Made by a program: the position numbers and the translations under genes | Notes under the pieces: generated by a model | Database searches by the model: none | Told to the model about the DNA's origin: nothing | The model's input: only the letters and a program-made list of their open reading frames with translations | From: Taenia hydatigena | Lineage: Eukaryota > Platyhelminthes > Cestoda > Cyclophyllidea > Taeniidae | Assembly: GCA_036345935.2 (NCBI GenBank) | Contig: JADWOT020000009.1 | Location: 2,809,381-2,873,380, forward strand | Reading direction: 5' to 3' | DNA: 64,000 nucleotides | Shown here: positions 13,801 to 25,550 of the stretch, piece after piece | Layout: every line of letters starts with the position of its first letter | How positions within the stretch are numbered: position 1 is the first letter of the stretch

Positions 13801-16800
13801 CGAGTTATGGACGAATCCCCATCACGTTGCGAGCACCCCGTGCAAGGGCTCATTTCAGTCGCTAATGTAATGACCCGGGACTGCTCTGAAGACGATTTAG
13901 GAAAAAACTTGGGCAAGATATGTATTGCCAACCTTTCGAAGGACTTTGGGGCTAGAGATATGTTTCAAAGACCAAGCCACTCAACAGAGGTACAATGGCA
14001 AACTCCTAGGCGGTTTGCCACCAAAAACGGATGTTAAACAAATAATTGAGGCACTGCACAAACGCTAGGGATAAAAAACCATTAATAAAGGAGTATCAGT
14101 ATCACTGATGATTTTATCTCAAACTAATCTACAAAAACTAAGTAGAGCTAGATGGCCCGGTTGTGAGAAACCATTTCATCTTTGGATTAAATTCTGATCT
14201 GATAAAGGGTATTTGCTTCACCAAATATAAAGATCACCTATCACTCAGGTGGCGGTACTATAAAGGAAGTTCTTTAATTATTTTATTCCCCAAACCCCAC
14301 CGTTTTATCTAGCCCACGAATTTGCGCTGTTTTGGTTTAGTTGAGTACGCATGGCTTTGATGCTTACGGCCAAAACCGATTCAGCTGGCCCTGGTAGATC
14401 CGAACTGAGGCATCCTTATGGGCTCTGCTCCATTTTCTCCCCGTGTGCCTTCCGTTGCTGAAGGAGAATCTGCATGTGTGCCCGCAAAAGCAGCAAGATG
14501 GCAAATGATATGAGCGGTTTTATTTATTGAGCCACTGGTTTTGGGCTAAACGCATTCATTTAACGATACGGATGCAAATCTAGTAAAGTGCTACTGTCTC
14601 AAACTAACTGCTAATAATTAGTACATGCCCCCATTTGGGAGCCCTTGAATTGCCCGCTTTTATCTCCGGTAAACTACGCGAATCCGGCGTTGTTGTTCTG
14701 CTTATTTTACTTTGATATGTACAGCTCATAACAAACCTTGTTTCATCTCGCGGTTGACGTTCTCTAGTCGAAAATTTTCGCGCAGCAAATCCTTAATCCC
14801 AGCTGACCGTCTGCTAAGTGGAAAGGTCTAATGCGCTATACGTTGTTAATTCAGCTGAACGAGCCCGACCTTACCTGACCACGCAAGACAGCGGAGACGC
14901 AAATGATTATATCAATGCCGTCTTCGTAGACGTAAGTAACCCCGCTTGACTTTGTTATGCAGCATTAATTCCGCTCTTTCAATGTGGGCTATTCGGCAAT
15001 TTTTCTTCCGTTCATGCAATAATGGTGGTGATTGGAAGCATTTTCATACCCCAGACAGGTTTTTTATCAGGTGTACTTTAAAAGCAATATTACCACTATT
15101 CCTTTCCTGTGGGGCAGATCATGCACACATGAGTCCTCGTTTTTATGTGCTAATTTGCACTTGGTTGCTATTTCATTTGCCGAATTATCTGAAGATCTTT
15201 AAGAAATGGAAAACTTGCATTTCGAACTCCCCAATCCACTCAGAGAGAGGAATTGTTGCCAGTATTTTTTTTAAATTCCTTTGAGTGGAGTAAAAAGACG
15301 GGAATGCTAGTTCCTAATTAATTATTTATCTCGGGAAATCAAATGTAGGTATTTTGATGGGAGGGTTTTTCGCCTAGCTCTAGGGTTCGACAAACATTTT
15401 TAATGAAAAGTAGTCTCTGCAAGAAGGTGGAGAGGGTATTCAACTTGTAAAAACAATCCGCAAAGTTTAGCGAGGCCATCAAGGTGAGATGGATCTCCAC
15501 TTGTGTCGCCTAGGGCTATCGAGCGAAGAACCAGTACATCGTTACCCAATGGCCCCTTGTGTCAACACTCAGTGACTTTTGGTGCCTGGTGGTTGACTTC
15601 CAGGTTTCGGCCATTGCATTGCTCAATTCCTATGCGTTCGGTGACGTAAGTTCCTTTATCTTAGCTACATACTCCTTCAAGTCATGTTGTTAGCAGTCAA
15701 ATGAGTGGGCTTAATGTTAGTTTGTTAGCGAATTGATCAAAACAAAATCCAGCCTTATAGTGCTCCAAATATCCGAATAGACTTAAAATGGGTACATGCG
15801 CTTTTAACTAATTCGAATGACTTTAAGCGCTAATTATTGTATCGTGTAAAATATTTGTCCTGTGAGAAATAAGCACTTTTTTCCTTCATAAGTGATAACT
15901 TTCCATGCCTTGTATTGGGACATTTCACCGTTTTGCGCATTGTACTTAACCTAGCAATCACCCTCCATGGAGTCTAAATCAGTGTTGCATATCAGCGTTC
16001 TTAAATCTCGTAGTATGCGCCCCGATTGTGAAAAACAAAAGAAAGTCAGGTGGAAAAATGTGCCATGAAATTCGCTCAGTTCGATTGGTCTATTCACCAC
16101 CAGCTCTCTTTCTCGTCAGTTAAATTTAGGGGCGAAAAGAAACACTTGCAGGCTGTAGTCTGGCATTTAAATATAATAAATGCATATTTGAGGAGAAGAA
16201 AGTGATCTTACCGCACACATAAGCGGCTAATTTTACCGTTTAAATGTACAAATTTTGCGCCCAATTTCGATTCTCAGACTAATTAAGGCCAAACTTTGCA
16301 ACTTGTGGTACATTTACCCGAAAAAATTGCTAACAAAATTCGCTGATATGGTCTAATTTTTGAACCCTTTTAGCAAAAATATCCCATTTTCTGGCCCACA
16401 ACAAAGACAGCGAACCAATCAACTCGATTTGGTCCCATTGGATTGGAGTTGCGCGAGGTTTATGAGGAAACCGAGGTAGTGCCTAGTGCTTTCCTACTCT
16501 CCATCAAAAAACGCGGCACGTCGGCCTTTAATCCGGTATGTGGCGGAGAAGGGAGGACAGGAGTAATGCTAGTCTTTTAATCATCCTCCAGCATAACGGC
16601 ACACATTCTGCAGCTTCACTTGAACTCGTACTGACGTGGGTAGATCGAAAACGATCCTTTCAAGCTTTCTTAGTACTCACTACTCACGTTTGTTCTGTGT
16701 TTAAACTGATGAGGAGTAGCGCGGTCTGTGGATAAACAATGGGCTAATTAGTTTGCTCTCCCTCTAAAAGTTTTCATTACGGAGTACTAGCCAGCAACTG

Positions 16801-19716
16801 ACTCGAATCCTACCGCGGAGCAACTGAACTCAACATTAAATTAAGCTTTTTGCCAATTTCTACGAAGTATTTTGCATCATTTTTTGAAATACACAACTAT
16901 ACAAGCTTTAAAGAGTCAGTTAAGTAATCAGTTGAAATTATTCAGTACAAAATTTAGGCTTACATTGAATTCTGTATGTTCAAAAATGAGGGTTTTTTCA
17001 CAACCAGATTATTTACTATCCCTTTTTAGTTTATGCCAACTCGTAACGATAATGTCAGTAGAGATGTCATTCTCCTGAACACAAAGAGGTGGCCGATGTC
17101 TTCAGCGGACGAGACAGCCTGTGATATCATTGTGCAAATGGCCTACCTTGCTAGGGAATGGAGCTCCATAACTGATGTTAACAGCCCAATCTTGGTCGTT
17201 AGCAAGTGAGCGAATGAGCTGTTTTTTTGGTGGGGTTTACTCTGCTTAAACAAGTCTAGTCAATACTAACCTTACTTTCCGCGAATATTGGAACACAATC
17301 TTGTTCCAAAATAGAACCGGTCTCTGAATAACGTTTCTTCCTTAATTTTCTTTAAAAAAATACTGCAATGATTGTTACTTGTACTTGGAATGAAGTGAAT
17401 TACTGGTTAAATGAGCTCAACTTTACTAGTTCTGCGTGAGTTTATAACGAAATAGGAGTTTATGAGACTAAGTGGCCAAGACTGCTAGTTGCCCGACTAA
17501 ACTACTAGACTCTAGAGTAGTTGATGCCTTTCAAGGCGCAGCTTTCTGTAAAGCCCCAATACTTTTTTGAAGACAAAATAAGACGTAATACTTGGGCGGA
17601 ATACCTATTTTCAATGTACGGAAGGGTTTTGGGGCTACTGACATGGCTTAGAGGAGCCCTTGGAAGATTCATTACCAAAATTTGAGAGTTAAGCAAGTAA
17701 TTAATGCACTACATTTTTAGTTCTTATGTGGAAAATTTCTACTTTGATTGTGCAGTAAATTTTGGTGTCAAAAGTCCTTCTATCAAGTGTGTTTTTTGGC
17801 CATTATAATCTTACCCCTTGCATTTGCACTTTGGGGGCTAAAATTGCGCATGTCTACCACCTTACTCTCTTATATGCAAACACGGGCATGCAAAATGGAT
17901 GTCTGGCAGTTTGGGCACTCATTTTTACACCCGCATATATCTTCTTTGACAGTGATGGAGTATCGCGGGTAGGTGTCTTCTGTGCGGTGAGTACCTGCAT
18001 GGAGCGGATTTTGGCTCAATCCGAGGTGGACGTGTTTCGAGCCGTTGAAGTTGTCAAGCAGAACCGTCCCCAACTGGTCAATGACTTGGTAAATCTTCAA
18101 TGATCCATTTGATCACTCGCAAAGAGGTCATAGGTTGGCTACAAGGTTTAGCACCGTTGCTTACTCTTTTGATTTCCGGTCTTATCTAAGAACAATTTGT
18201 CCGTAGTATTTAAAGAGCTATGCACGTTTTCCCCGAATTGAAGTAAATGGCCTAGCATGAAAATTTAACTGCGTACATTAAGTTAAAGTCTAACCGTCTA
18301 ATAATCAGCCGATTCACTCGTTGTTTTTATAACTAAAGTACCAAATAAAGAAGGTAACTAAAGATGAATATAAAATATGCCTTATAAGACGCTTTTGAGA
18401 AGTCCCGCATTGTATTCTGTTTCTCTACGGTAAAATTACGTCCTTTTGTTTTACCGAAAATTTTAAACTCCCGATTACTGGTTGAATGGGCATCCTGTGG
18501 ATTTACTAAGACTCGCTGCCAATATGAAGGCAAAGGTAGGGCTGTCAGCATGTGTTTCGGTTTCGTATCAACTGAAAAAACCCTTAGGACACCTCTGCTG
18601 GAATCGCGGAAGAATGAAAATCTGTAAAGGAAAAAAAGTAATTGTACTCATTCTTTCCCAAATTCGTGAACCCTCAACAGAGCGTCGAATGCTCCTTCCA
18701 TAAGCAGTGGTGTTGAGATCCCAACTACTTAGACTGCTGCTTCTTTTGTGTCGAATAACTTCAAAAGAGTTGATTCGGGTTTTTTATTAATCAACTGGCT
18801 ATTATCTAAACTAAATTATCTTTTAATCTACCACAAGATAGATTCACCACTGACATGACTTGAAGCAAATTCTTGCTAATTAAAACATTATGCATTAAAA
18901 CATTATGCATGCTTATCTCAACATTTTTTTTCATTCTAGGTGGAATACAGACAGTGCTACAATTGTGCTTTTCGGGTCTCCGTCCTCCTTTCAGCTCGGA
19001 TCAAAGCAAACGAGCAGGAGAGGAGCAGAGACCCAATGGAAATCTTCGACGAACTTGATCGTAAATTTGCTGAAGGTGAATATCGGCGAGAACTTATAGA
19101 TACAGCCGACCAGCCCTCGAAGCATGAAGGCAGGCCTACTTCAGTAAAGCCATCATCTCCATCAAAGAAATCCATACTCCCACCCCATCTTCGTTCCTCG
19201 TCCCTCTCCTCCTCCTGCTCCTCTCACACCATGTCCCTCGACCTTCATTCTGGTGATTGTCCTAAACGAAAACTTCCTACTATTCGCGTGGACCATGTTT
19301 CCCGACGTCTTCCTCTACTAAATAAGCCAAGAGAGCATCAAATAGCGATTACTGAAAGGCGAAAGGTACTCCACTCTCAACTCTCCATTCCCATTCTTCG
19401 CTCGCACCGGATTCTTCCCGGTGGTGGTAGTGCGGCACGACGAAAATTGCCCACCCTCGATTCCATCATTGAGAACCCCTTGACTCGCATCAACTGCACT
19501 GTTCCTAATCCAAATCGGACCAAAAAGGTACTTCCGATCATTGCCAACATTTGCCCGAATGATGGACTCCTATCAAACTCCCTTCTGGCGATTAGATGCA
19601 ACAGCAGAAGACACGATGGTGACAATCTCATGGCTCCACGGCATCCTCTAATTAGAACAGAAACAGAGACCACCTATCTAACCTCCTCTCTGGGCGACTC
19701 TCACCAAGCTAATTGA
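4537..19716 (+). CDS. Receptor-type protein tyrosine phosphatase with tandem PTP domains, 3' part (5' end outside or unresolved)
   Basis: Exons read from splice sites and phase: 4537-4649 (tentative), 5460-5614, 9616-9928, 14819-14931, 15514-15645, 16407-16535, 17030-17205, 17953-18088 and 18940-19716 (stop TGA). The 5460 and 9616 exons join to give VVHCSDGSGRTGTF, the PTP P-loop of D1. They are followed by an EQYVF helix and a D1-D2 linker resembling LAR-type receptors. The 14819-18088 exons give a second PTP fold: DYINAVFVD, GYRAKNQYIVTQWPL, SDFWCLVV, KRWP and DGVSRVGVF. Junction phases agree from 5460 to 9616 and from 14819 to the stop. At least one D2 N-terminal exon between 9929 and 14818 was not found. 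The exon at 4537 ends in a phase that does not fit 5460. Extracellular and transmembrane parts lie upstream. Such receptors act at the plasma membrane on phosphotyrosine signalling, but both domains here look catalytically damaged. Family assignment is secure; subtype is not. Confidence 0.85.
5460..9928 (+). other. PTP domain D1, C-terminal half (WPD loop, P-loop, Q-loop)
   Basis: The first exon reads IIRQFQLDSWHKNGFP, the WPD-loop region, then GPIVVHC. It ends at 5614 two bases into the Ser codon after Cys. The second exon starts at 9616, supplies the third base and continues DGSGRTGTF. The Cys and Arg of HC(X5)R are present. The WPD Asp is Lys (WHK). The Ala after Cys-Ser is Asp, the same change that marks inactive IA-2/PTPRN. 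The usual Q-loop Gln (MVQT) is replaced in MIDS. All of this is read directly; loss of activity is inference from family knowledge. The intron between the two exons is 4 kb and carries repeats. Confidence 0.85.
7370..8430 (+). repeat. TRIM-like element: two terminal modules flanking a non-coding interior
   Basis: A module copy at 7370-7500 (GTACAGAAGGGCTGAGAGG, CCGGAGGCCATGCCGTCC) is followed about 0.9 kb later by a second copy at 8262-8430 in the same orientation. The interior (about 7560-8060) has counterparts at 10740-11040 and 24900-25370; for example it shares GTAGTCGGTG and TCTCTTGG-GAT-CTACGG-like blocks with the 24.9 kb copy. Direct terminal repeats around a short interior with no coding fit a terminal-repeat retrotransposon in miniature. 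Divergence is high, so target-site duplications were not found. Confidence 0.5.
9929..14818 (+). other. Large RPTP intronic stretch with a missing D2 N-terminal exon
   Basis: The upstream exon ends in phase 0 and the downstream exon begins with two bases of a codon, so at least one coding exon must lie here. None could be recognised. The stretch holds a decayed TRIM-like element (10600-11290) and a 127-codon open frame at 11379-11762 with a Cys-rich run, which is not PTP-like. Confidence 0.5.
10600..11290 (+). repeat. Second partial TRIM-like element inside the RPTP intron
   Basis: A module tail is seen at about 10610-10670. An interior with GGTCAACCTTGCATGG and TTTTGTAACGAATTTTTCAG follows, and then a 3' module beginning ATGTAGCGCCCTGAGAC at about 11108 (compare ATGTAGCACCCCAAGAC at 3774). 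The interior blocks match the 7.6-8.06 kb interior in order. It is heavily decayed. Confidence 0.45.
17535..17690 (+). repeat. Solo module copy in the RPTP D2 intron
   Basis: GAAGACAAAATAAGACGTAA, ACTTGGGCGGAATACC and GGGGCTACTGACATGGC occur in order, as in other copies. No partner copy lies within 1 kb. It sits in the intron between the P-loop halves of D2. Confidence 0.5.
18879..18908 (+). repeat. 15-bp tandem duplication near the last RPTP acceptor
   Basis: ATTAAAACATTATGC occurs twice in direct tandem, about 30 bp before the final acceptor and including likely branch-point territory. Confidence 0.7.
18980..19716 (+). other. Long basic, Ser-rich cytoplasmic tail of the RPTP with repeated LP motifs
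   Basis: The final exon opens after the acceptor at 18938-18939 in phase 0. The GTG at 18940 is Val inside the protein, not a start. After about 20 residues of D2 helix, some 240 residues of low-complexity, Ser/Pro/Arg-rich sequence run to TGA at 19714-19716. A short basic-plus-LP motif recurs: KKSILPP, KRKLPTI, SRRLPLL, RRKLPTL and KKVLPII, at exon residues about 76, 109, 121, 167 and 195. Vertebrate receptors of this class usually end just after D2, so the extension is unusual. No domain was recognised in it. Confidence 0.75.
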
Positions 19717-20100
19717 CCCCACTGCGTTGGTGAACTTCCTGGCTCTGGCCTGAGCGCTCCTTTATAGAATCCGTATTTAGGTCTTTCATTGAATGTGTAT
19801 GCAAGCAAAAGCACTTCCTGTGTGGGAAAACAACATTAACTTATTCTCTTTCTCCCTAAATCAACGCTATTTTTATAGATGTTTAATGTAGGGAGCGTTG
19901 GAACACTGCGATGCATGCATCCTCTTGCACCCAAGTGGCTGACGAATGGAAGGGAAAGGCGGGAATTAAGAGAAGAAAGAAGAGCAATTATGACTGGATC
20001 ATCAAAATACCTATGCATGTATGCACTCGAATTCCCAAATTCAAACCCCCAAATGTATACAAATACCCTTCGGACCAGTTGAATAAAGTTGTAGGTTGAT
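19717..20100 (+). terminator. Probable 3' UTR and polyadenylation signal of the RPTP gene
   Basis: A canonical AATAAA lies at 20082-20087, about 365 bp after the stop. A second AATAAA-like site (aaataaag) lies near 20209-20216. There is no coding signal in between; open frames here are short. Which site is used cannot be told from sequence. Confidence 0.5.
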
Positions 20101-21837
20101 TTTGCATTACATGGGTGCCATGAGAAAAGGCACTATCATAAGGTGAATGGGTCTAAGGGCCGGTGGACTACGGTTATGGCTCCTCCTCGATTGCCATTTC
20201 GAGGTCTGAAATAAAGATTATGTACGTAAAATTAGAGGGTTTTGTTACTGGCTGTTCCGCAGAGAAGCTATCGCTGCACAAATATGGACCATGTAGACTG
20301 GAGCTTATGCTATAAGCCCAAGTGTGGTCTTTGCAATTAAATAGAACTGAATGTTTATGACCTTGTAGTGATTTGTGGGACCAGAGACTAGGCTTGAACT
20401 AATTTGATCAAACCAGACATAATTTTGTGATTTTGTTTCAGAGATTTAACCCCCGGGAAATTGGCCAGTAAATGCAAACGAATTAAGGAAGTTATGTATA
20501 CCCTTAGTCACATCTTACAGTGAAATTAGCGATATTTTAATGCTCATTTATGCCATTTATCATTCAAATGATTGCATTCCATGCTTAAATAATGCAAAGT
20601 GTAACACTAAAGAACCTGCTGCCTTTAATTCACCTCTAAGATGCTATGATTGTACTTCCAAACAATACGCAGCTATTAGTTATTTGTGTTTTCTTCTAAG
20701 GATTTTTTTACGTACGGCCTGACAATTATTAAACTTGTTTATAAAAAAGAGCTATAAATTCTCCTTCCTTGTGACTCATTGTGGGAAGGCTAAATACATC
20801 TGCTTGAGTTACTAATTGATATCGGGTTTACTGGCCTAAAATGCCCTCGTGCTTTGTGTTTTTTATTCCAGCAATATGATTTCTCAAGTTCAAGTAAAAA
20901 AATTGGAACGACAGTAAAATAATATTTTGTATACGATTTAAAAGCGGCTTTAATGCCTTCCTATCCGGCTGGTTAATAAGGTAAATTAAAGACCGTAGCA
21001 CGAGACAAAGAGCTAGCGACTGTGGAAAGAGCAAACACTAAAAATTTAGGCTAAAGGATCTTACGATGCATCCTATTTGTTCTATCAGTGTGTTTCGAGT
21101 TGGTCAGTGATGGGTCACCTACTTTTTTGGTGGGACATCGCTGCATTCGATCTTCCAATAAATTTATCGACATTTCTAACAAGCCAAGTTAACTGTTTTA
21201 GTCGTTTTGTGTTGATATTCTCTGAAAAAAAACTTCTTCTAATTTTTCCTCCACTAGACTGAAGAGAGTTTCGTAAAAGGTTATGCAGTATTTCTTATGT
21301 TGTGTTGGTTATGACAATTCTTCAACCGCACACCTCCCTCACGATAGCAAGAAAGATAGCGGCAATAAATGCTCCTTAGTCATTTATCATAGCAGTTCAA
21401 TGCTACATAACTAGAATAAAGGGTCTAAGTTCCCCAAAGACTTATTTAAAAAAAAGGGAGCACAGTTTGAAGATTCGTTTGTTTTGAGACTGAGTTATGC
21501 ATATCAATTTACGCCTTAGCCTTTGTATGTGTATCGATATGGCTAAATACAAAGTGTGTGATACTTCTATTTAAGACTCAAGACGGTCGCACTATGCTAC
21601 TAGGCAATAGTTTTTAGTTAATCTTCTAGTTTAATCCTGGCTATTCAAATAATATGCATAGCGCATTCGTAAATCTGAGGAACCACCCTTCTTCTGGTTA
21701 TCTTGGATCCATTTTTATTCAACCTTGCCACTGAAAAGATAGTAAGATAGCCTTAAAGTAGACTATTCTTGCGGGACAATTTGAACACTTAATCTAGCCC
21801 TGTTCGGAGAGTTTTATGGCCATGGGATTTTGCTCAG

Positions 21838-21933
21838 CTAACATTTACTGCAGCCACACTATCCCACCTCCCTCGGACTCCAGGTCAATTGCTTGCTCTT
21901 CACACGTCGTCGGATGTTGCTACCCTTGGACAG
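21838..21933 (+). other. Candidate orphan exon
   Basis: The acceptor TTTTGCTCAG precedes 96 nt open in phase 0 (LTFTAATLSHLPRTPGQLL, then SSDVATLGQ), followed by a gtcatt donor; a gtatat donor at 21956 is an alternative. Composition looks protein-like, but no partner exon with matching phase was identified and the family is unknown. Confidence 0.2.
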
Positions 21934-22634
21934 GTCATTGAAACACTCCTGCTGAGTATATCAATATCCATTCATTTTTAACAAATTAATCAACTGGGAA
22001 AAAAAGTAAGTGGAATGCCTTCTAAAGCGCTGTTCTAAGCTAAATAGTTGCCCTCCAAAACCTTTAAAGCTGCATGCTATTTCCAAAATTCCTTGTCCCA
22101 CTTACATCGACCGAATGTAACAAGAAAGGTTGGTTTAAACATGCTCATTTTCAGGCTGATTTTTAAAGCATTACTAACTTGTCAAACAACAAATCTGACT
22201 GCTCAAGATTTCCCTTGAGAGAAAAAATAATCAAACGTTTTTCGTCAAAAGGTACGAGCTAGTGGTAACATCATGCACGCTCTGGATTTTTAAATCAAAG
22301 ACTTGGAATACTAGCTTCTTGTAAAGGGCATCCCAGAGGTTTTATTCGAATCATATCAGGAGGTCGTATATTTTGATTTTATAAGACGTTAAGAATTGTG
22401 TGCATTCCTCTTAAAGCTGTAAACAATATTTATTATGCGCTTTATTTGTGAAAATGTTTTCATGAGGTTTACGTGAGTGCCACTATACAAATTCGTTCGT
22501 GTTTTGTAGGCTGAGCTGCAGCCCTCTGGCATTGTGATCATCTAACTGTTTTTGGGGCCTCCAGATACATTGAAATATCCTTCACTTGGTCTTAAGACCG
22601 TATTTAATTCTAGTTCAGTAGATTCTAAAAAGCT

Positions 22635-23312
22635 TCAAATGTATGAACGATTCGATGCAATCCAGTTTAAGTCCTCACGTCCGGGGCCTTTTTGGAAAGG
22701 GGCTTTTGAGCATTCTATCATGGAAGAACGTCTGCTGTATGCAGGCAGTAGAGCTAAGGAGACTATAGCGAAGCTGTAGATATTGACGAATTTAGCAAAC
22801 ACAGTTAAGCCGCAAAGTTTACAGTCCTTTTGCGTGGGATTTTCAGTACCCCCGGTAGCTGTTCTACTGCGCCAGCCATGAAGGGATTTTTGATGCTTCA
22901 AAAATCACTTATGGGCCAGGAAAGATGACCATTTACTGATCCTACACAAACGTGCAGAAGGACTTGGTCTCAATGAGAATAATACGCTAGCGTTATGAAT
23001 CAACTCATGAAGATTCATTGTCTTTGTACTGCTCAAAGCGAATCTCTGTTCCATAGCAAACGCATTTCCTTTGTCGAGCATCATCTCCAAAAATTGTTGC
23101 TTCCAGAAAATTAACGGAACCAATGTGTGATACTCATCTACCGTTGGTAATTCAATACCACACAGTTGTCCCATGCACACAATGTAAGCAGCTCCTTGAA
23201 GAATGTTTCTAAGTAGTCGAAACGTTAAAAACCGCGAGTTGGGATAGTTTTGAGATGCAATTTTTTTGAAGGACTCACGCTCAAACTCAAAGTTATTTAT
23301 CTTCTCATTCAA
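22635..23312 (-). pseudogene. Minus-strand open frame of about 225 codons broken by one TGA
   Basis: A 135-codon frame (23312 to 22905) ends at TGA. The same frame reopens at once and runs another 88-89 codons to 22635. One stop in some 225 codons is unusual for this AT-rich DNA, so it may be decayed coding sequence or an exon pair. The translation includes GIELPTVDEYHTLVPLIFWK and a basic, Cys-containing second half. I recognise no family. Chance remains possible. Confidence 0.25.
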
Positions 23313-24721
23313 CAGATAATGTGAATGTTGTGCTTGTGGAAAATATTACGCCATTCGGTTCACAGAATACAGTATGATGTGGAAAAATTTATCTGATCAA
23401 TGAATTCTAAATGAGTAACATATTTATGGTAGCCAAATCTTAACTTGTTGCGTATGTCAGTGCAATCTTAATTCTCACATCGATGTTACACTATTTGTGC
23501 TAACATTTCTTGAAAACAAAAACTAACAAAGGTTACAGCATGACAGCGCTGAAATTAGCTTCGTGATCAGCCAAAGCGCATGTATGAGCCAGCGAGATCT
23601 TGGCCACTAAGATCAGTGAAGTGTTAAATAACTAATAGGGGTATAGTGGTCAAAGCAAAGCGCTATCATTGCCATCTTTTTGTTTCCGGAAGACGTACTA
23701 TATGCATTAAGGTAGCTCAAGCGGTAAAAAGCGGTTTTAATCTTGAGCATGTCCTGCTCAACCACTTCCGCTTTACATGCAGGTACTCCGTTGGGACCAT
23801 TCGTTCTTAAGATGCCGATCTCGGTGTGTATAGTGTTTACACTGTTACAAATTACTTAAATTTGAAAGCGATTTTAATTTTGCGCTTCAACTGCCCACAC
23901 GTCCCTGGCTACTTTGCTTAATTCTGCGATCAGTGCATCATCCGATTCGACAGGACTACATTGCCATGAGGTGGTATTACGGTTGGGATCCCGTTTTCGT
24001 TTTGAAGTGAAGCTGCTGAAAATGCTGCCGATCTATTTTGTTGAATAATTTTTTTGGTAACCTCATGAAATTTTTTGGAACCAGAGGTCGCTACTCCTTA
24101 AGATTTCGTGTTTCCCTTCTATGCGTTGAAAAAAAAGTCAGAATGAGTAGTCGACAGATGAGGTCTAAATTGGCACCCATTTTACGCGTTAATTTTATTT
24201 TTGAGGAATTGAACATCTAATAGAGCTCAACTCTGCGCCTAACCCTTGCGTTGTTGCCATTGACGACGTCATAAAAATTAATTTTTATGCATTTCAGACA
24301 CGCCAGCTAGCCACGTGAAGACCTCGATACAATTCATTTAGGGTCAGGCAAACTGTAATAATGAAGGGAAGTTAAATATTTATACGCTACCCTGCGTTCA
24401 AATAATACCTCATTCACGTTACCACAGTTTGGTTGGCTTGAAAATCCTCCCAACAATAAGGTCGTGACATATTTATCGAGTGATATTTGGATGCTAATGA
24501 AGAAAACGTGGCAAGTGTGTTTAATTTTATGAAAAAAAAGTGCTCCGAAAGCTTTTGCTTAAATTCGTGCTAATTTTTTGTTTATTTGTTTTTTTTTTTT
24601 GGTTAGGGGTGGAACGGAACGTCATAAATACGCAGTGGCAAAATAAGATTCCGGTGAGAGTCGTTTCTTGTAGAAAAATCAAATGTTTACGAATTGATAA
24701 GATTTCAGCGCCCTTAGTTAT

Positions 24722-25550
24722 TCCTGAAGACAAAATAGGCCTTGATGACCAAACATGAATTGGCGATATACAGAAGGGCTAAGAGGCTGCGGGAATGGCC
24801 GAGGCCTTCGTGCCACGCGGAATTGTAGTGGACATGCTCTCCAGTGATTGCGTAATCGAAAGGAAGAGTTTAAAAAACGGCCAAAGTATCACATAGTCTT
24901 CTTCCCCCCTTAGTAAACCACCCGCGTTAGCCATCACAAAGTAGTCGGTGCTTTGAGAGTAGCGCCCACAAACCAACTGCGCCGGTCATTGAATTTGCAT
25001 GCAAGTGTGATTCCATCTGACCGCAACGACACTGATGTCTCTTGGCGATTCTACGGGATCGGAAGTTGCGTTCTGTTTGGAAAGTGTAGTTGGGGACAGA
25101 GAATTGTGCTGGCCATTACGTGTGTCCATCGCTAACCTAGTGTTAGAGTCATTCATTGAAGGGTGTGGACGAAAAATCATCTTTGATCCCCCTTGTCATA
25201 TCTTTTTCACTTTGATGTTGCCCAGCTCTATCTCTCTGGGTTCTATCCAGCTGGTCGAGAGGTGAGTGAGGTATTGGTCGGTCACTTGATTAAAACCTTT
25301 TTAAGGACTGTTACGAACTTTTCCAGAGAGTTCATAACCAGTGTCTTTCCTATAGAGCACGGAACTTGAGTAGTGGCTGAATGAGGACGTCACTTTATTT
25401 CCTTCTATTAGGGGTCGACACAGATTCTTCCTTTAGTGCTGAGGTCGCTTTCTGCTGTCAAAAGCATAGCTTTCTGAGACTTTCTGAAGGACCAAGATGG
25501 TGCAATACTTAGGCAGAATATGCATGCTATGGTAGAGAAGGGTTAATGTT
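24722..25550 (+). repeat. TRIM-like element in the 20-28 kb intergenic stretch
   Basis: The first module is at 24722-24860 (CTGAAGACAAAATAGGCC, ATACAGAAGGGCTAAGAGGC). The interior at 24900-25370 shares ordered blocks with 7.56-8.06 kb. A partial second module is at 25470-25550 (CAATACTTAGGCAGAATATG). Open frames here overlap on both strands and carry no recognisable protein. Confidence 0.5.

Larger units (their letters stand above)
14819..18979 (+). other. PTP domain D2, pseudophosphatase
   Basis: Six exons in matching phase encode a degenerate second PTP domain. The substrate loop reads DYINAVFVD. The next exon begins GYRAKNQYIVTQWPL, where the normal TQGP has Trp for Gly. The WPD loop reads KRWPMSS, with Met for Asp. 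The P-loop spans the junction 17205/17953 as VVSNDGVSRVGVF, so the HC of the catalytic motif is VS and the nucleophilic Cys is Ser, while Arg is kept. The QRPxMVQT element reads NRPQLVND. D2 domains of animal receptors are often inactive and regulatory; this one has lost every catalytic landmark except Arg. Its last helix is in the final exon (VEYRQCYNCAF). Confidence 0.85.

Noticed and set aside
17762..18103. 113-aa stand-alone gene
   Set aside because: Only the part after the acceptor at 17952 is PTP-like; the upstream part is intron and the last residues read through a GTAAAT donor.
18940..19716. Independent 258-aa gene starting at GTG 18940
   Set aside because: A T-rich tract and AG acceptor immediately precede it, and phase and sequence continue the PTP D2 exon ending at 18088.
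23708..23780. tRNA-like string GGTAGCTCAAGCGGTAAAAA
   Set aside because: No matching B-box or cloverleaf stems could be folded; it is followed by a decayed repeat-like block.
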